Part shown: positions 1 to 11,640 of the stretch, in pieces
How positions within the stretch are numbered: position 1 is the first letter of the stretch
How the letters are laid out: every line of letters begins with the position of its first letter
Assembly: GCF_030272615.1 (NCBI RefSeq)
Contig: NC_081415.1
Span: forward strand, 190,182,270-190,246,269
Source: Cryptomeria japonica
Lineage: Eukaryota; Streptophyta; Pinopsida; Cupressales; Cupressaceae
Length of the DNA stretch: 64,000 nucleotides
Direction of reading: 5' to 3'
The notes under the pieces: model-generated
What the model saw: only the letters and a program-made list of their open reading frames with translations
Database searches by the model: none
What the model was told of the DNA's origin: nothing
Translations under genes and position numbers: made by a program

Positions 1-1
1 A

Positions 2-480
2 ATAGAAACAATAGTCTCAAAAGATTTAGATGTAGATTAGTTCCAAAACATGGTAGGACACCTTATAGCTCCTCATTGCTTATCATTTTTTGAAAATGAT
101 GATGCATCCTTACAACATCCTCACAATGCTCCCTTACATGTTGAAGTCTCCAATAATAAAACTCGTGTCAAATGTCTAGTCATAGATGGAGGAGTTGGCT
201 TAAACATTTGTGCATTAAGTTTGATAATAGCTTTGGGATATTCAGAAAATGCAATAGACTTGAAAAAGAAAATAACCATCAAGGCTTATTATGAAGCAGA
301 ACGTTCTTCTAAAGGAACTGTTGTACTACCAATAAGAATAGGACCTGTGAAAAGGGATACATTATGTCAGGTTTTAGATTTGAACCTCTCTTACAACATT
401 CTTCTAGGATGACCATGGATTCACAAGATGCAAGCAGTTCCTTCTACATATCATCAATGTGTGAATTTTCCTCATGAAGG
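2..480 (+). pseudogene. T1 retropepsin-like aspartic protease
   Basis: The protease matures the retrotransposon polyprotein. The catalytic strand reads VIDGG near 181-195, the DGG form common in Tat elements, and it is followed by a hydrophobic LNIC stretch. The second flap-like landmark is NILLG at about 397-411, followed by a stop (TGA) where the family has an Arg before Pro-Trp, so a CGA to TGA change is likely. The frame continues beyond the stop (PWIHKM). The gag-protease junction is outside the window, so the true start is unknown. Confidence 0.75.
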
Positions 481-1939
481 AAAAGAGACTACTATAATTG
501 CAGATTCCAATCAATATTGCAATAATTTGAAGCCAACACAAGATACAAGAGTTCCACATAATAGAGAATCAATATATCCTACCAAATAAATTCAAGAAAA
601 GTTATGGGAAAATTTTGAAGAAAAACTCAAGTTAAATGATGAAGGAATGGGAAAGTATTCTTTGCATAATTTTCCACTTTCCCCTAAGTCATATGGAAAT
701 CCTACAAATATTCAATCAAAGACATCAGAAAAATTAAAACATATTTTTAAGGGAACATTTGTTAGTGCTGGAACTCTTGAAGAGGAAAGTGAAGACAAAG
801 ACATTCTTGGTTGGTTGTACAAGGATGAAGATAAAATTATAGCAACAACAATAGAAGTCAATATTCCCATAAAACAATATGGCAAAGGATATGAAGTAAT
901 AGGACCAATTGGTAAGCAACATCAAGGTATTTCAAAACCTATTTGTCTGCACTCACAATCCACAGAAGATAAATCCGGGCTGGGATATCTAAAATCCAAT
1001 CAAAGGCGACATAATCATCAACAACACAAATGGAAAAAGAAATCAATTTCTAAAGAAGAAAATTGGCAGGAAAAGCTACATCAAGTGGCTGAAATAGTAA
1101 CCAATAAACAAAAGAAGCAAGAAGAACATGAAAAGAAAGAAGAGGAGATTACCATCAAAGGTGAAGAAAAATCTTGTCAACAAGATCTGAAAATACAAAC
1201 AAATGCAAAATTTGAACAAGATATTCTAGAAGCAGTAAAAATAGAGATGGCAGAAATCAGAGAACTTTTTGCACCATACGACATTCCAGTATGGTATAAT
1301 GGAGTAATATTAGATCAGGATTGAGAGACAAATTCCAATGAATATGAGTGGGGTCTAGATGTCTTATCTACTAGATCAAGTAAGGAACACAATGAATACC
1401 AAGCAGCTATCACGGAAGAAGACTTGTCTATTGCAAAAAAAAATATGGAGTTAGAAAGAAGGCAAGAGGAACTCAGAATTTAGAGAAAAGAGGTGTATGC
1501 AAAGAGAAAAGGGAATGACAAAGAAAAAGAATTAATGCCACAAGAAGCATCTAGAAATACAAGATTTTCATCAAAAGAAGAACAAGATGTATCCAGATAT
1601 GGCAAAACCATAGAAGAATTAAGAGATAGTCATGTTGGATTGACTATTAGTCGAGAAGAAGTTGAGTTTGAAAGGAGACAAAATCTAGCGAAAAAATCCT
1701 CTTTATCATGTACACAAGTATGTCGACTCCAAAATGCAACTGAGGTCAATCAAGAAGGAATTTGTAGTATTAAAGATGTGTGTGTTGATATAATTCATTC
1801 ATTTAAGGGGCAAACATCAGTTGAAGAACCACTTGAGTATGAACTACAAAATGCTAACATTGATTTTGTTAGGAGTAATTCGGAGATGCTTTAGAAAGAC
1901 AATTCTCAAAAACATTTAATCTATGAGAATACCTATTCT
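481..1939 (+). pseudogene. T1 protease-RT linker with GLGY (G-patch-like) motif
   Basis: This is a long Lys/Glu-rich linker in the same frame as the protease and RT, with stops at about 587, 1322, 1481 and 1892. A GLGY motif lies near 976-987, which Tat polyproteins commonly carry between protease and RT. The stretch around 1020-1180 is strongly charged and could be helical. I recognise no catalytic motif. It is one piece of a once-continuous polyprotein rather than separate genes. Confidence 0.6.
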
Positions 1940-3240
1940 ATGCCAAATTATGATCATTATGTCATGAATGTTGAAACACCTAATGATGACAGTGATTATG
2001 ATTTACCCCTTCTTCATCCCAAACTAATTGATTGGGACAATTTAGAAAACCCTGAATTGAATGTCTTTTCCAATGATCATGACTTAGTCATGTACCTTAA
2101 CATTGTTGAACCCATCCATCCTAAGATATCTTCCAAATTTTCCAGTCGCAAAAATGAAATAAAACAAGGAAAGAGACCTATTATTGAAAACCATTTCATG
2201 GCAACACTAGATCAATCAAAAGGGAAAACAAAGGACGTATCTAATGGTGTAAACCTCTCTGAGGTGGAAAAAGATGGAAAGTTTGACATTCTTCCTATAT
2301 ATTTTCAAGAGAGATTTGCTATCTTGATAGAACCAACAGAAGCAGTAAACATTGGTACATCAAAGGATCCTAAAATACTTTATTTTACTGCCTCATTATT
2401 AGAAAAAGAGAGGAAAGAATACATGGAATTCTTTACACAAAGACAAATAAATTTTGCTTGGTCTTATGCAGATATGCTAGGACTTAATCCAATTCTTATC
2501 ATGCATCATTTGAATGTGGATTTAAAAGAAAAACTAGTTAAGCAGAAGCTAAGAAAGATGCATCCACACATTACTCTTCTTGTAAAAACTGAGCTGAAGA
2601 AACTATTAGAAGTGGGTTTCATAAGACCAGTTGCTTATCCAGAATGGGTTTCAAGTATTGTATCATTGTCAAAGCCAGATAAAAGCATAAGGGTCTATAC
2701 AGATTTCAAAGATCTGAATAAAGCATGTCCAAAAGATGATTTCCCTCTACCAAACATTGATATCATAGTGGACTTATCAGCAGGACATGAGATGTTTTTA
2801 ATAATGGATGGCTTCTCAGGATATAATGAAATATGAATCGCACTTGAAGATCAAGAGAAAATAGCTTTCACCTATGCATGGGGAATATATTGCTGAAATC
2901 TTATACCATTTGGGCTTAAGAATGCAGGAGCAACTTATCAAAGGGCTATGATGACAATTTTCCATGATATGATGCATACATTTATGGAAGATTATGCCGA
3001 TGATATACTTGCAAAATCTCATACAAGACAAGAACATTTGAACATTTTAAACAAGATTTTTGACAAGTTAGAAAGATATCAATTGAGATTAAATCCAAAA
3101 AAATGTGCATTTGGGGTAACCTCTGGAAAGCTCCTTGGGTACATTATATCAACTCGTGGCATTGAAGTAGATCCTGAAAAAGTCAAAGATATCAAGGAGA
3201 TAGAGTCACCTAAGAACATAAGTCAATTGTGATCTTTACA
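1940..3240 (+). pseudogene. T1 reverse transcriptase
   Basis: RT makes cDNA from the element RNA. Visible landmarks are the N-terminal KQKLRKMHP and KLLEVGFIRP region, the palm motif IRVYTDFKDLNKACPKDDFPLP (2690-2750), FSGYNEI (2812-2836), a PFGLKNAGATYQRAM block (2908-2950) and the active-site YADD at 2993-3004. In-frame stops occur at 2835 (expected Arg), 2895 (expected Trp) and 3231 (expected Arg), all explained by C-to-T or G-to-A changes. YADD instead of the usual YVDD may be a further lesion. The product cannot be full length. Confidence 0.85.
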
Positions 3241-3830
3241 AGGAATATTGCAATCAATCGGGAGATTTGTTTCTCAATTGGCAGATAGATGCCTTCCATT
3301 TACCCATCTTCTACATAAAAATGTTCCATTCAAATGGGATCTAAAAAGTGAAGAAGTTCTTTTGCAAATAAAAGAATATCTTATGAGTCCTCCAGTACTG
3401 ATATCACCAACCAAAGGGAAACCATTGTTAATCTATGTCTCAACAACAAGTGTATCATTAGCAGCTCTCCTAGCTCAACATGATGATGAAGGAAAAGAAA
3501 GGGCAGTTTATTATATCAGTAGAACGCTTGTTGGCTATGAATTAAATTATTCCTCAATAGAAAAGACATGTCTAGGAGTCGTATTTGCAACTCAAAAGCT
3601 GCGACATTATATGTTGATTCATTCTGTGAAACTAATAGCAAAGATATATCCTCTCAAATATTTGTTGAGTAAGTGAATGTTAACAGGGAGACTAGTCAAT
3701 TGGGTTATGATACTGAGTGAATCTAACATAGAATATGTTGATAGGAAAGCTATCAAGGGACAAGTCACCACTGATCAATTGGCTGATGCACCTCTACAAA
3801 ATGACATGCCTTTGCACATTGAATTTCCTG
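3241..3830 (+). pseudogene. T1 RNase H (RT-linked)
   Basis: The frame continues from RT after the stop at 3231. It shows the connection and RNase H core: PLLIYVSTTSVSLAALLAQ (about 3415-3480), RAVYYISRTL and the following EKTCLGVVFATQKLRHYML block (3555-3615), then a tether ending VTTDQLADAPL (3765-3795). A stop at 3676 interrupts it. This is the standard gypsy RNase H that degrades RNA in the RNA-DNA hybrid. The order RT, RNase H, second RNase H matches T2. Confidence 0.75.
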
Positions 3831-4230
3831 ATGCAGATATCTTGACAGCAAGTACAAACTTTTTGGAATTGTACTTTGATGTTTCTTATACACAATATGG
3901 ACCAGGTGCAGGAATCTTTTTCATCACACCTCAAGGACACACAATTCTGAAATCATATAGACTGTGATTTCTATGCACCAATAATACTGCAAAGTATGAA
4001 GCATTGGCTATAGGTCTTAAAATGGCCATTGAATGGAATGCCAAAGAACTACATGTCTATGGTGATTTACAACTTATCATCAACCAAAAAAATGATGAAT
4101 TTCAAACAAAGGATGATAAGCTTATGCCATACAAACAACTGGTAGAGAAGTTTAAAGAACACTTTAAGAAATATCATTCACCTAGATTCCAAGAAATGAG
4201 AATAAAGCAGTGGATGCAATGGCTACAATA
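3831..4230 (+). pseudogene. T1 archaeal-type second RNase H (aRNH)
   Basis: An extra RNase H domain lies between the RT-linked RNase H and the integrase, diagnostic for the Tat clade. Visible residues are YFDVS (first Asp), GAGIFF, TNNTAKYEAL (Glu in YEAL), VYGDLQLI (Asp) and AVDAMA in the next frame (last Asp). A stop at 3966 stands where Arg is expected, and a frameshift at about 4205 moves the reading into the frame used by the integrase. T2 carries the same domain at 24440-24800. Confidence 0.8.
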
Positions 4231-5614
4231 GCATCTCTCTTGCAAAATAAGGAGAATCAACAATGTTATGAATTTCTCGTGGAATATATCTTAACCCCTA
4301 CCATTCAATCCCAACACACCTATCAAATTTTCCATATATCAGGAACCAGTCAATCCTTATATGGTCAAACTTATCAGTATTTAAAAGATCATATCCTTCC
4401 TCTTCAATTATCTCATAATGAGAGAAGAAATTTTATCCATTAGTCCTCTTGCTATACTATTATTGCTGATATCCTATATAGGTGTGGTCTAGATGGTACT
4501 TTGTTCAGATGTCTTGAAAAAGATGAATCTGAGAGAGTTCTTAATGACATTCATGCAGATATTTGTGGGACACACTCAAGTGGTTTAACATTGGCTAAGA
4601 AACTTATTCGTATGGGTTACTTTTGGCCTATTATGGAAAGAGATTCATTCACATAAGCTACAAAATGTAAACAATGTCAGATTCATGGAAATCTCATTCA
4701 TGCACCAACACAAGAGTTATATCCTATGATAGGATCATGGCCATTTTCACAATGGGGCCTTGATTTGGTAGGAAAGATCAATCCCTCATCTTGTAATGGA
4801 CATAATTTTATTCTGATTGCTATTGAATATTTTACTAAGTGGATTGAAGTAGTGCCTTTGACAATAGTGATAGGAAAACAAATATCATCATTCATTTTGA
4901 ATTATATAATCTGTCGCTATGGAGTTCCTATGACCATTATCACTGATAATGGAAGACCATTCAAAAATCAAGATGTGAAAGAGCTATGTGAACAATTTCA
5001 TATCCAACATAGATTCTCTACTCCATATTATCCACAAGGTAATGGTCAAGCTGAGGCATCAAATAAAACTATCTTGAAAATCTTGAAGAAAACAGTCAAT
5101 GAAGCTGGAAAAGACTGGCACATTCAGCTAAATCCTTCTCTTTGGGCATACTGAACTAGCATCCACACTCCAACAGGGGCAACTCCATATTGTTTGGTCT
5201 ATAGATAAGAAGACATATTACCTATAGAAGTAGAGATACCTTCTCTATGGGTATCCTTGCAAGGTCTTATACCGGAAGAAGAACAACGAGTCTCTCAACT
5301 CCAAGAACTAGAACTGATTCAGGAATGTTGCCAAAATGCAATAGAACATTTGAAAGTATACCAACAAAGAATGGCAAGAAGCTATAACCACAGAGTCAAG
5401 CCGCATATTTTCTAGATTGGAGATATAGTTCTAACAGAGAATCCAATAAATCAGCAAGACCGGGAAAAGAAGGGAATATTTGAACCGAATTGGCTAGGAC
5501 CTTTTGTCATAGTAGCAACATATGGATCAGGAGCATACAAGTTATCTACCCTTGAAGGTGATTGGTTTGATGAGCCTATCATTTCTATCCATCTCAAGAT
5601 ATTCTATGCTTGAG
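4231..5614 (+). pseudogene. T1 integrase
   Basis: Integrase inserts the cDNA into the genome. A His-Cys zinc region lies at about 4540-4690 (CGTHSSG, then CKQCQ). The catalytic triad is visible: Asp at 4762-4764 (GLDLVG), Asp at 4945-4947 (TDNGRPF) and Glu at 5053-5055 (GQAEA), giving the expected D-35-E spacing. Stops at about 4657, 5152, 5206 and 5413 disable it. The C-terminal part ends near 5614 with a TGA after IFYA. No chromodomain follows, consistent with Tat rather than chromovirus. Confidence 0.85.
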
Positions 5615-5745
5615 ATATAAAGCCCTAAAAAAAATCAACAAAAAGCATATAAAGTCCTAAAAAAAAATCAACAAAAAGTATATAAAGTCCTGAAAAAATA
5701 AATAAAAAGCATATAATAAATAAATAAATAAATACAATAAATTTA
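5615..5745. repeat. A-rich short tandem repeat after T1 pol
   Basis: About three copies of a unit resembling ATAAAGTCCTAAAAAAA plus TCAACAAAAAG run from about 5620 to 5710 and end in (AAAT)n near 5718-5745. T2 has a related block at the same place behind its integrase (about 34045-34135). It is therefore an ancestral feature of this Tat subfamily, not a random microsatellite. Confidence 0.7.
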
Positions 5746-6281
5746 GATGGTGAAAACCTAGTAAATAGGTGCTATCTAAAAAGTAGGTTCCTCTATCTAT
5801 GAGATCACTTTGTGACCTACCCACTCTATCCTACTGCATTTAATGCTTCCATCTATCATTAGCTTTCACATCCATTGCTCTGAAACATTTAGCAAGAAAT
5901 ATGCAGCTTACCTATGGTTATCAATCTTTGACATACTTGTCATAGCCACTGTCTTAGATTTTATCAAAATCAATCATATCTACATTTGTATCCTGTCGTG
6001 GTTTGGATCTTGATCAATTCATACATCCATAATAATTTTGTTTCCACTGGGGGCAAAATCCTAATTCCTTTTGCTAAGATGATCTTTTGAATCTTTGAAA
6101 ATCCTAAAACATTTGGAAAACTTAGAAAAACCAAAAACACCTAGGATTTTGAGACAGATAATGAGCAACAAAGCAACAAAAATCAAAGCATTTCATAACA
6201 ACTGAATCGTGAAACTTAAGAAATGAAGAATCAATCAACAAGTAATAAAGGATTATCAAAGATCATTAATCAAGATGATTA
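5746..6281 (+). other. T1 3' untranslated region, left part
   Basis: No coding potential is visible. It starts with GGTGAAAACCTAGTAAA, which T2 repeats at about 34150, so it is the proximal 3' untranslated region. A GGGGGCAAAATCC run near 6050 resembles the sequence next to the T1 LTR. It ends at the N1a target-site duplication GATTA (6277-6281). Confidence 0.6.
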
Positions 6282-7079
6282 TGTCAGGATTCCCAAAGAT
6301 ACTGAGAGGGGGGGTTGAATCAGTATCTAACCGGTATATAAATTTACTTGACTTAAAACATGAAAAGCATATCAAAACTGTGTATCGGTAAACTAGAAAT
6401 AATGAAGTAACTAAGAATATTAACAACAACATGAGAAGCACACCATAACACATTATTTTAATGAGGAAACCCGATGTGGAAAAAACCTCGGTGGGATTTG
6501 TGACCCACAATATTTTCTTACTAGCCAATAAGGGAATATTACTCTTACATTAGGGGCCTGCACATGCAAGAAGGCCAAGTGCCTAGAGCTCACTACTCAA
6601 ATACAAAAGAAGTCACACTGACTTACAAAATGGATTATACTAATCCAATGTCTTGTACTACTTCAGATTAGCATCTTCTATGCCAGATTCAGTACTGGTT
6701 TAAGCTCTGCTACAACATAAACCCTTAACCAATATTTCGCATATTAGGTCTCCTTATTTCGCATCCTATCACACTTTTTCTACCCATTCTATTCCTATTA
6801 CAAAATGATCTCATACATATATGAGTCATATTACAACTCGCCATGTCAGCTTATAATGATTTTACAATTAATTACAAAATACATTTTAAACAAAATTGAA
6901 GTCGGCTAAGGTGCCAGTTTCCTTCCTTTCACTGTCGGTGTTCTATATGCCAGTGTAGAGTCTATCAATGCCGGTGTCGATATATTTGTCTTGCCGGTGT
7001 CATATGATTGAAAGGTTGTCATCAATGACAAAACCTTCAATCACCTACAATTTCTCATTGGAGTGTGCATTTGCCAACA
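6282..7079 (-). repeat. N1a 3' LTR
   Basis: About 798 bp, matching 15662-16455 closely. On the minus strand it begins TGTTGGCAAATG and ends in CCTGACA (one change from CCTAACA). It carries the C-run of this family near the minus-strand end, seen on the plus strand as GAGAGGGGGGG at 6302. Confidence 0.9.
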
Positions 7080-7098
7080 ATCTCCCCCTTTGGCATTG
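7080..7098 (-). promoter_or_regulatory. N1a polypurine tract
   Basis: On the minus strand the sequence next to the 3' LTR reads CAATGCCAAAGGGGGAGAT. This is the expected primer site for plus-strand DNA synthesis. The same sequence precedes the N1b 3' LTR at 46831-46850. Confidence 0.85.
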
Positions 7099-7243
7099 AT
7101 GGCAACACTCATAAGAAAAATCAAAAGTGTCCAAAATAATATCCAAAAAAAAATTGTCTGCCAAAATTGTCTTGCCAAAAATAATGTATGCTCCCCCTGG
7201 GTAGATGATGTCCTTTCCTTTGACCATTTTTCTCATCCTACTA

Positions 7244-7262
7244 CTCCCCCTTTGACATCAAT
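7244..7262 (-). promoter_or_regulatory. Second, internal polypurine-like motif of N1a
   Basis: The minus strand reads TGATGTCAAAGGGGGAG about 165 bp upstream of the functional PPT and nearly repeats it. N1b has the same arrangement (46651-46668). Conservation in both copies suggests an ancestral duplication. Confidence 0.6.
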
Positions 7263-7327
7263 GACAAAGGTTGTCATTCGGTGTTAGTGGAGTCCTATCG
7301 AGATTCTTGTAACCGGTTGGTTACAGT

Positions 7328-8048
7328 CTAAAATATATATGCCAAGATCCAATTTATATCTTTGCTGAATGTTTTGCTATCTTCAATTTCCTCTTGTGTT
7401 CTCTGCATGGTACTAGTGAGTATGTGCATTTTCTCTTCTAGTGTCTTCAGTCTAGGAACTAGAGCCTCAGATATTTCTTTTCTCAAGAAAATAAGGTATT
7501 CTAGTTTTGGACTAAGTCTGTATTTCAAGTCCTTTGCCTTGTCCTTTATTCCTTGTTTGTCATTCTCTAGTTTCTTGATTTTCTCTTCTTGCTCTACAAA
7601 TTTCTTCTCTAACTCCAAAAATGAATTTGATGCACCTATCAGATTATCAGCAATATTGTTTATCTTCTCTTGTGCTTTTTCGATCTCTTTGTCTAGATCC
7701 TCTATCAAAGTATTTGTTTTACAAGTGTCACGGTACAGTTTCTTGAAGTCAAGAATTATTTCTGCAAGTTCCGGTAAAAGGGTATCCATTTTCTCCTTTT
7801 TCTTATTTACAATATCCTCAAGGAATTTCTCTTTTTCCTTTATCATCCTTTCCTTAAATATATCCTCGTTTATTTGATCAATAGTCAATAAGTTACTAGT
7901 GATGAATTTAGACAATGTGTCTAATTGTCCCAAAGAATCCTTATTATCAATTGTGCACTTTGGTGCAATCAGTTTAAGAATTGGTATTGTATCATCAATA
8001 GCCTTATAGGCTTGTGCATTGCATTCTGTGATCTTCTTTATTGAATCT
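7328..8048 (-). pseudogene. N1a ORF2, C-terminal part
   Basis: This is the C-terminal 230 or so residues of the N1 second protein, cut from its N-terminal part by the copia insertion at 8054. It is rich in Lys, Glu and Leu with heptad-like spacing (for example LEKKFVEQEEKIKKLENDKQ), so a coiled coil is likely. The frame is open from the copia junction to a TAG near 7328. N1b matches it closely at about 45880-46600. Function is unknown and no enzymatic motif is seen. Confidence 0.75.
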
Positions 8049-8053
8049 AATAG
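8049..8053. repeat. TSD of Copia1, left copy (AATAG)
   Basis: AATAG directly precedes the LTR start. The matching AATAG is at 13090-13094. Confidence 0.9.
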
Positions 8054-8529
8054 TGTTAGGGTTTCTAGTAGATCCGAAGAAAATATGAACTAACAATTAT
8101 ATGCAGATTTAAATATAAAAGATAAAGAAATAAAATAGGACACAGATAACACAAAGATTTAATGTGGTTCACCTAGAATGGGTTGCGTCCACCATACACA
8201 TCCGTCCAATCTTTCTTCTTATACAACAAAAATAGTACATCAAACTTACCATGCCTTAAGCATCCCAGTCACTTATAACATGCATTTTTAAGGCAACAAA
8301 AAAAAGTTGGCCTTTTTAGGGTTTTATTACAATGTCAGTTTTCATCAACAAAAAATGGTAAAAAAAAATTTCTCGAGGGCTACCACCCCTGAACCCCCAT
8401 AGCGGGCTTCACCCTCTTTGGGGGCTACCACCCCCAAAGACCCACCCAGGGCCCGGCTCGGCCCCGGACCCTAGCAATAATACATGCTGAGTGTATAGTA
8501 CTTTGCTGATCAGTTGCCACATTTCAACA
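8054..8529 (-). repeat. Copia1 3' LTR
   Basis: 476 bp, with plus-strand ends TGTTAGGG and TTTCAACA. It contains a GC-rich block at about 8375-8470 that has lost several CpG sites relative to the partner LTR at 12615-13089. Confidence 0.92.
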
Positions 8530-8545
8530 ATCTCCCACTTGGAGA
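8530..8545 (-). promoter_or_regulatory. Copia1 polypurine tract
   Basis: The minus strand reads CCAAGTGGGAGATTG immediately before the 3' LTR, a typical copia PPT context. Confidence 0.8.
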
Positions 8546-9510
8546 CTGATACTACATGACACCACTGTACATGCAACATCCCCTAGATAAAACACTAGGA
8601 CTCGACTGGTATAAATTTCATAATTATCAATCAAGAAGACCAACAGAAACTGATCAAGAAATCAGCTTCTCACGTGGAACTGCCTTCGTGAACATATCGA
8701 CAAGATTCTCGCTTGTGTGAATCTTCTCAACCTGTAACTGACCCTCCTCCAAAATAGTCTGGATGAAGTGGTACCTGAGCTGGATGTGCTTTGTCCTTGA
8801 ATGAAAAGCAGAGTTCTTTGTAAGATGAATGACACTCTAGCTATTTGTATACAATGGGCGATCCTCCTATGTCTGACCCAATTCCTCTAGAAAACATTGT
8901 AACCAAATCATCTCCTTGCTCACTTCTGTAGCAGCAACATACTCAACTTTAGTGGTTGAAAGTGCAACAACCTTTTGCAGCCTAGAAATCCAACTGACTG
9001 CAGTTCCCCCTATAGTAAAAACATACCCTGTAGTACTCCTCCATGAATCAATATCACCTGCTAGATCAGAGTCAACAAATCCACTCAAAGCAGCATTAGA
9101 TCCTTTGAAACATAATGCCTTCGTAGTAGTTCCTTTCAAATACCGAAGGATCCATTTCACAACATTCCAATGTTCCATACCTGGATTACTCATAAACCTG
9201 CTCACAACTCCCACTGCATGTGCAATATCTAGCCTTGTGCATACCATTGCATACATCAGACTGCCAACAACTGATGAATACGAGATGTTAGACATTTTCT
9301 TTACCTCTTCCTGTGCCTTTGGGCACATCTCCTTAGTCAATTTGAAATAACTAGCCAAAGGTGTACTAACTACTTTTGCATCCTGCATGTTAAATCTTTT
9401 CAACACCTTCTTTATATACTCACTTTGGGACAAATTCAAGGTTCTATTTTTTTTGTCTCGTGTAATCTTCATACCCAGAATTTGCTTAGTTGCACCCAAA
9501 TCCTTTATAG
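8546..9510 (-). pseudogene. Copia1 RNase H and end of RT
   Basis: The minus strand shows the conserved RT-RNase H junction: LGMKITRDKKNRTL, YSSVVGSLMYAMVCTRLDIA, the RYLKGT block, DSDLAGDIDSWRSTTGYVF and VALSTTKVEYVAATE. The sequence KHIQLRYHFI and the ENLVDMFTKAVPR tail follow at about 8640-8760. Tail and spacing match Tnt1-like elements. The TKVEYV motif has Lys where Glu is usual in the STTEAEY box, so the RNase H may be inactive. Confidence 0.88.
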
Positions 9511-10350
9511 GAAATGACCTAGCTAATTTCTATTTAAGATCATTTATGTGTTCCATGTTAGACCCAACAACAAGCATGTCATCAACATAAAGCAATAAGA
9601 TAATATAACTGCCATTATCCAATCTCTTAAAATATACACAATGATCATAATGACATCTATGATAACCGTGTTCAGCCATGAAACTATCAAATTTTAAATA
9701 CCATTGTCGAGGTGCTTGCTTTAGGCCATACAAACTTTTCTTCAACCTGCACACCAAGTTCTCCTTACCTTTCACCTCATATCCCTGTGGTTGCAACATG
9801 TAAATTTCCTCCTCCAAATCTCCATGGAGAAAAGTTGTTTTCACATCTAATTGTTCAAGATGTAAATCATCTACAGCCACAAGACTAAGTATAGTTCTAA
9901 TTGAAGTCATTTTTACAACTAGAGAAAATATTTCATCATAATCTATACCCTTTTTCTGTGCAAAACCTTTTACCACAAGTCTGGCCTTATATCTTTTCTG
10001 ACCTCCTTCCTCCTCCTTCAACCGATAAACCCATTTGTTAGGCAAGGCTCTTTTTTCTACACATAAAGGGACTAAGTCCCAAGTCTTATTTTTCATCAAG
10101 GAGTCCATCTCCTCTTTCATGCCTAGCTCCCACTATTGTTTGGCATCCACCTGCATTACTTCTTCATATTCTTCTGGTTCACTAGAATCAGTTAATAATA
10201 TAGAATACAAAGAAGGAGAAAATCTTTCAGGGGGTCTACTTGACCTCGTAGAACGTCTAACACTTGCAGGAGTTTGTGGGATAATATGTTGTTGCTGAGC
10301 ATTAGGTACCTGTGGCATTTCATTTTTAGGAATCTCATCCAACACCACAT
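9511..10350 (-). pseudogene. Copia1 reverse transcriptase
   Basis: The landmarks are NKTWDLVPL, NKWVYRLK, YKARLVVKGFAQKKGIDYDEIF, the QLDVKTTFLHGDLEEEIYM block, CRLKKSLYGLKQAPRQWY and the catalytic LLYVDDMLVVG near 9580-9600. It shares one frame with the integrase and RNase H. Stops occur at about 9530 (expected Gln or Lys) and 10132 (expected Trp). Otherwise it is well preserved. Confidence 0.9.
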
Positions 10351-11640
10351 ATTCTTGTTTGTCCTGTCCATGCTTCTTTTCCTACATCTATTTTTTATAC
10401 ATAACCCTCTCGTTCAATATAACATCTCTACTTCTAATTATTTTCTTATTTTCAAAATCCCATAACTGATAGCCATATTCATCTATCCCATATCCAATGA
10501 AGATACATTTCTGAAATTTAGCATCAAGCTTGGTTCTGTTTTCTTTATCAACATGGACAAAAGCTTCACAACCAAAGGTTTTTAGAAAAGAATAATTTAC
10601 CTTTTTACTAGTCCATGCCTCCTCTGGAATACCACCATCCAAAGGGGTTGAAGGTCCTCTATTTATCAAATAGACAGCAGTATGTACAACATCTAACCAA
10701 AAATGTAAGGGCAATCCAGCATGCAATCTCATGCTCCTCGCACGTTCCATGATAGTCCTATTCATTCTCTCTGACACACCATTTTCCTGTGGAGTTTCTA
10801 GAACTGTCTTCTACTTTCAAATCCCATTTAAGGAACAATAATCTTCAAATGCTTTGCTGCAATACTCACCTCCATTATCTGATCTGAGACACTTCAACTT
10901 TTTTCCTGTCTCATTCTCAACCAAAGCTTTCCATTTCTTAAAAGTTTCAAAAACATCTGATTTTTGTTTTAGGAAATATACCCATGTTTTTCTAGTTGAG
11001 TCATCAATAAAAATAACATAATAACAAGAGCCACCAAGAGATGATACCTAAGCTGGTCCCCATACATCTGAATGTACAAGCTCTAACTTCTCACTCTTCT
11101 TCTCTTTCCCAACCTTGAGAAATCTGACTCTTTTCTGTTTACCATAAACATAGTTTTCACAGAACTCTAAATCAATCTTCTTTAGTCCTGGAAATATATT
11201 TTTGGAGTGAAAGATTTTCATCCCTTTCTCACTCATGTGCCCAAGCCTATGGCACCACAATATCGAATCTGTTCTTGCAACATCTATTGTTGTTGTCCCT
11301 GTAGTAACTTTATCTATAGCAGCTAAGGTAGAGTAAGTGTTACCAGTACATAGATATAATGTTCCTACCTTCACACCTTTACCTACTACTAATGATCCTT
11401 TACTGACCTTCCAGATAATGTCTGAGAAGGGAACTATGCAACCTTCACTACCTAGTTGCCCTACAAAAATTAAATTTCTTCTTAAGTTAGGAACATGTCT
11501 TACCTCCTGCAGAAACCAGTCATTTCCATTCTACAACTTGATCTTTATCTTTCCTTTTCCAACAATTTGACAGGGCTCATCATCACCCAAATATACCTAT
11601 CCAAAATCACCTTGAACATAATCTAGAAAATATTTTCTAT
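10351..11640 (-). pseudogene. Copia1 integrase with GAG-pre-integrase region
   Basis: The minus strand carries the zinc-region landmarks LWCHRLGHMSEKGM and, later, CENYVYGK (second Cys changed to Tyr), then LVHSDVWGPA (first catalytic Asp), CLRSDNGGEY (second Asp) and PQENGVSERMNRTI (Glu). The C-terminal FGCEAFVHV and FIGYGIDEYGYQLWD region follows near 10470-10570. A stop at about 11050 and two near 10815 interrupt it. A frameshift between about 11370 and 11640 separates it from gag-protease. Confidence 0.88.

Noticed and set aside
7362-7877. 171-codon plus-strand frame
   Set aside because: It is the reverse strand of the N1a ORF2 coiled-coil region; Ser/Phe richness mirrors Glu/Lys codons on the other strand.
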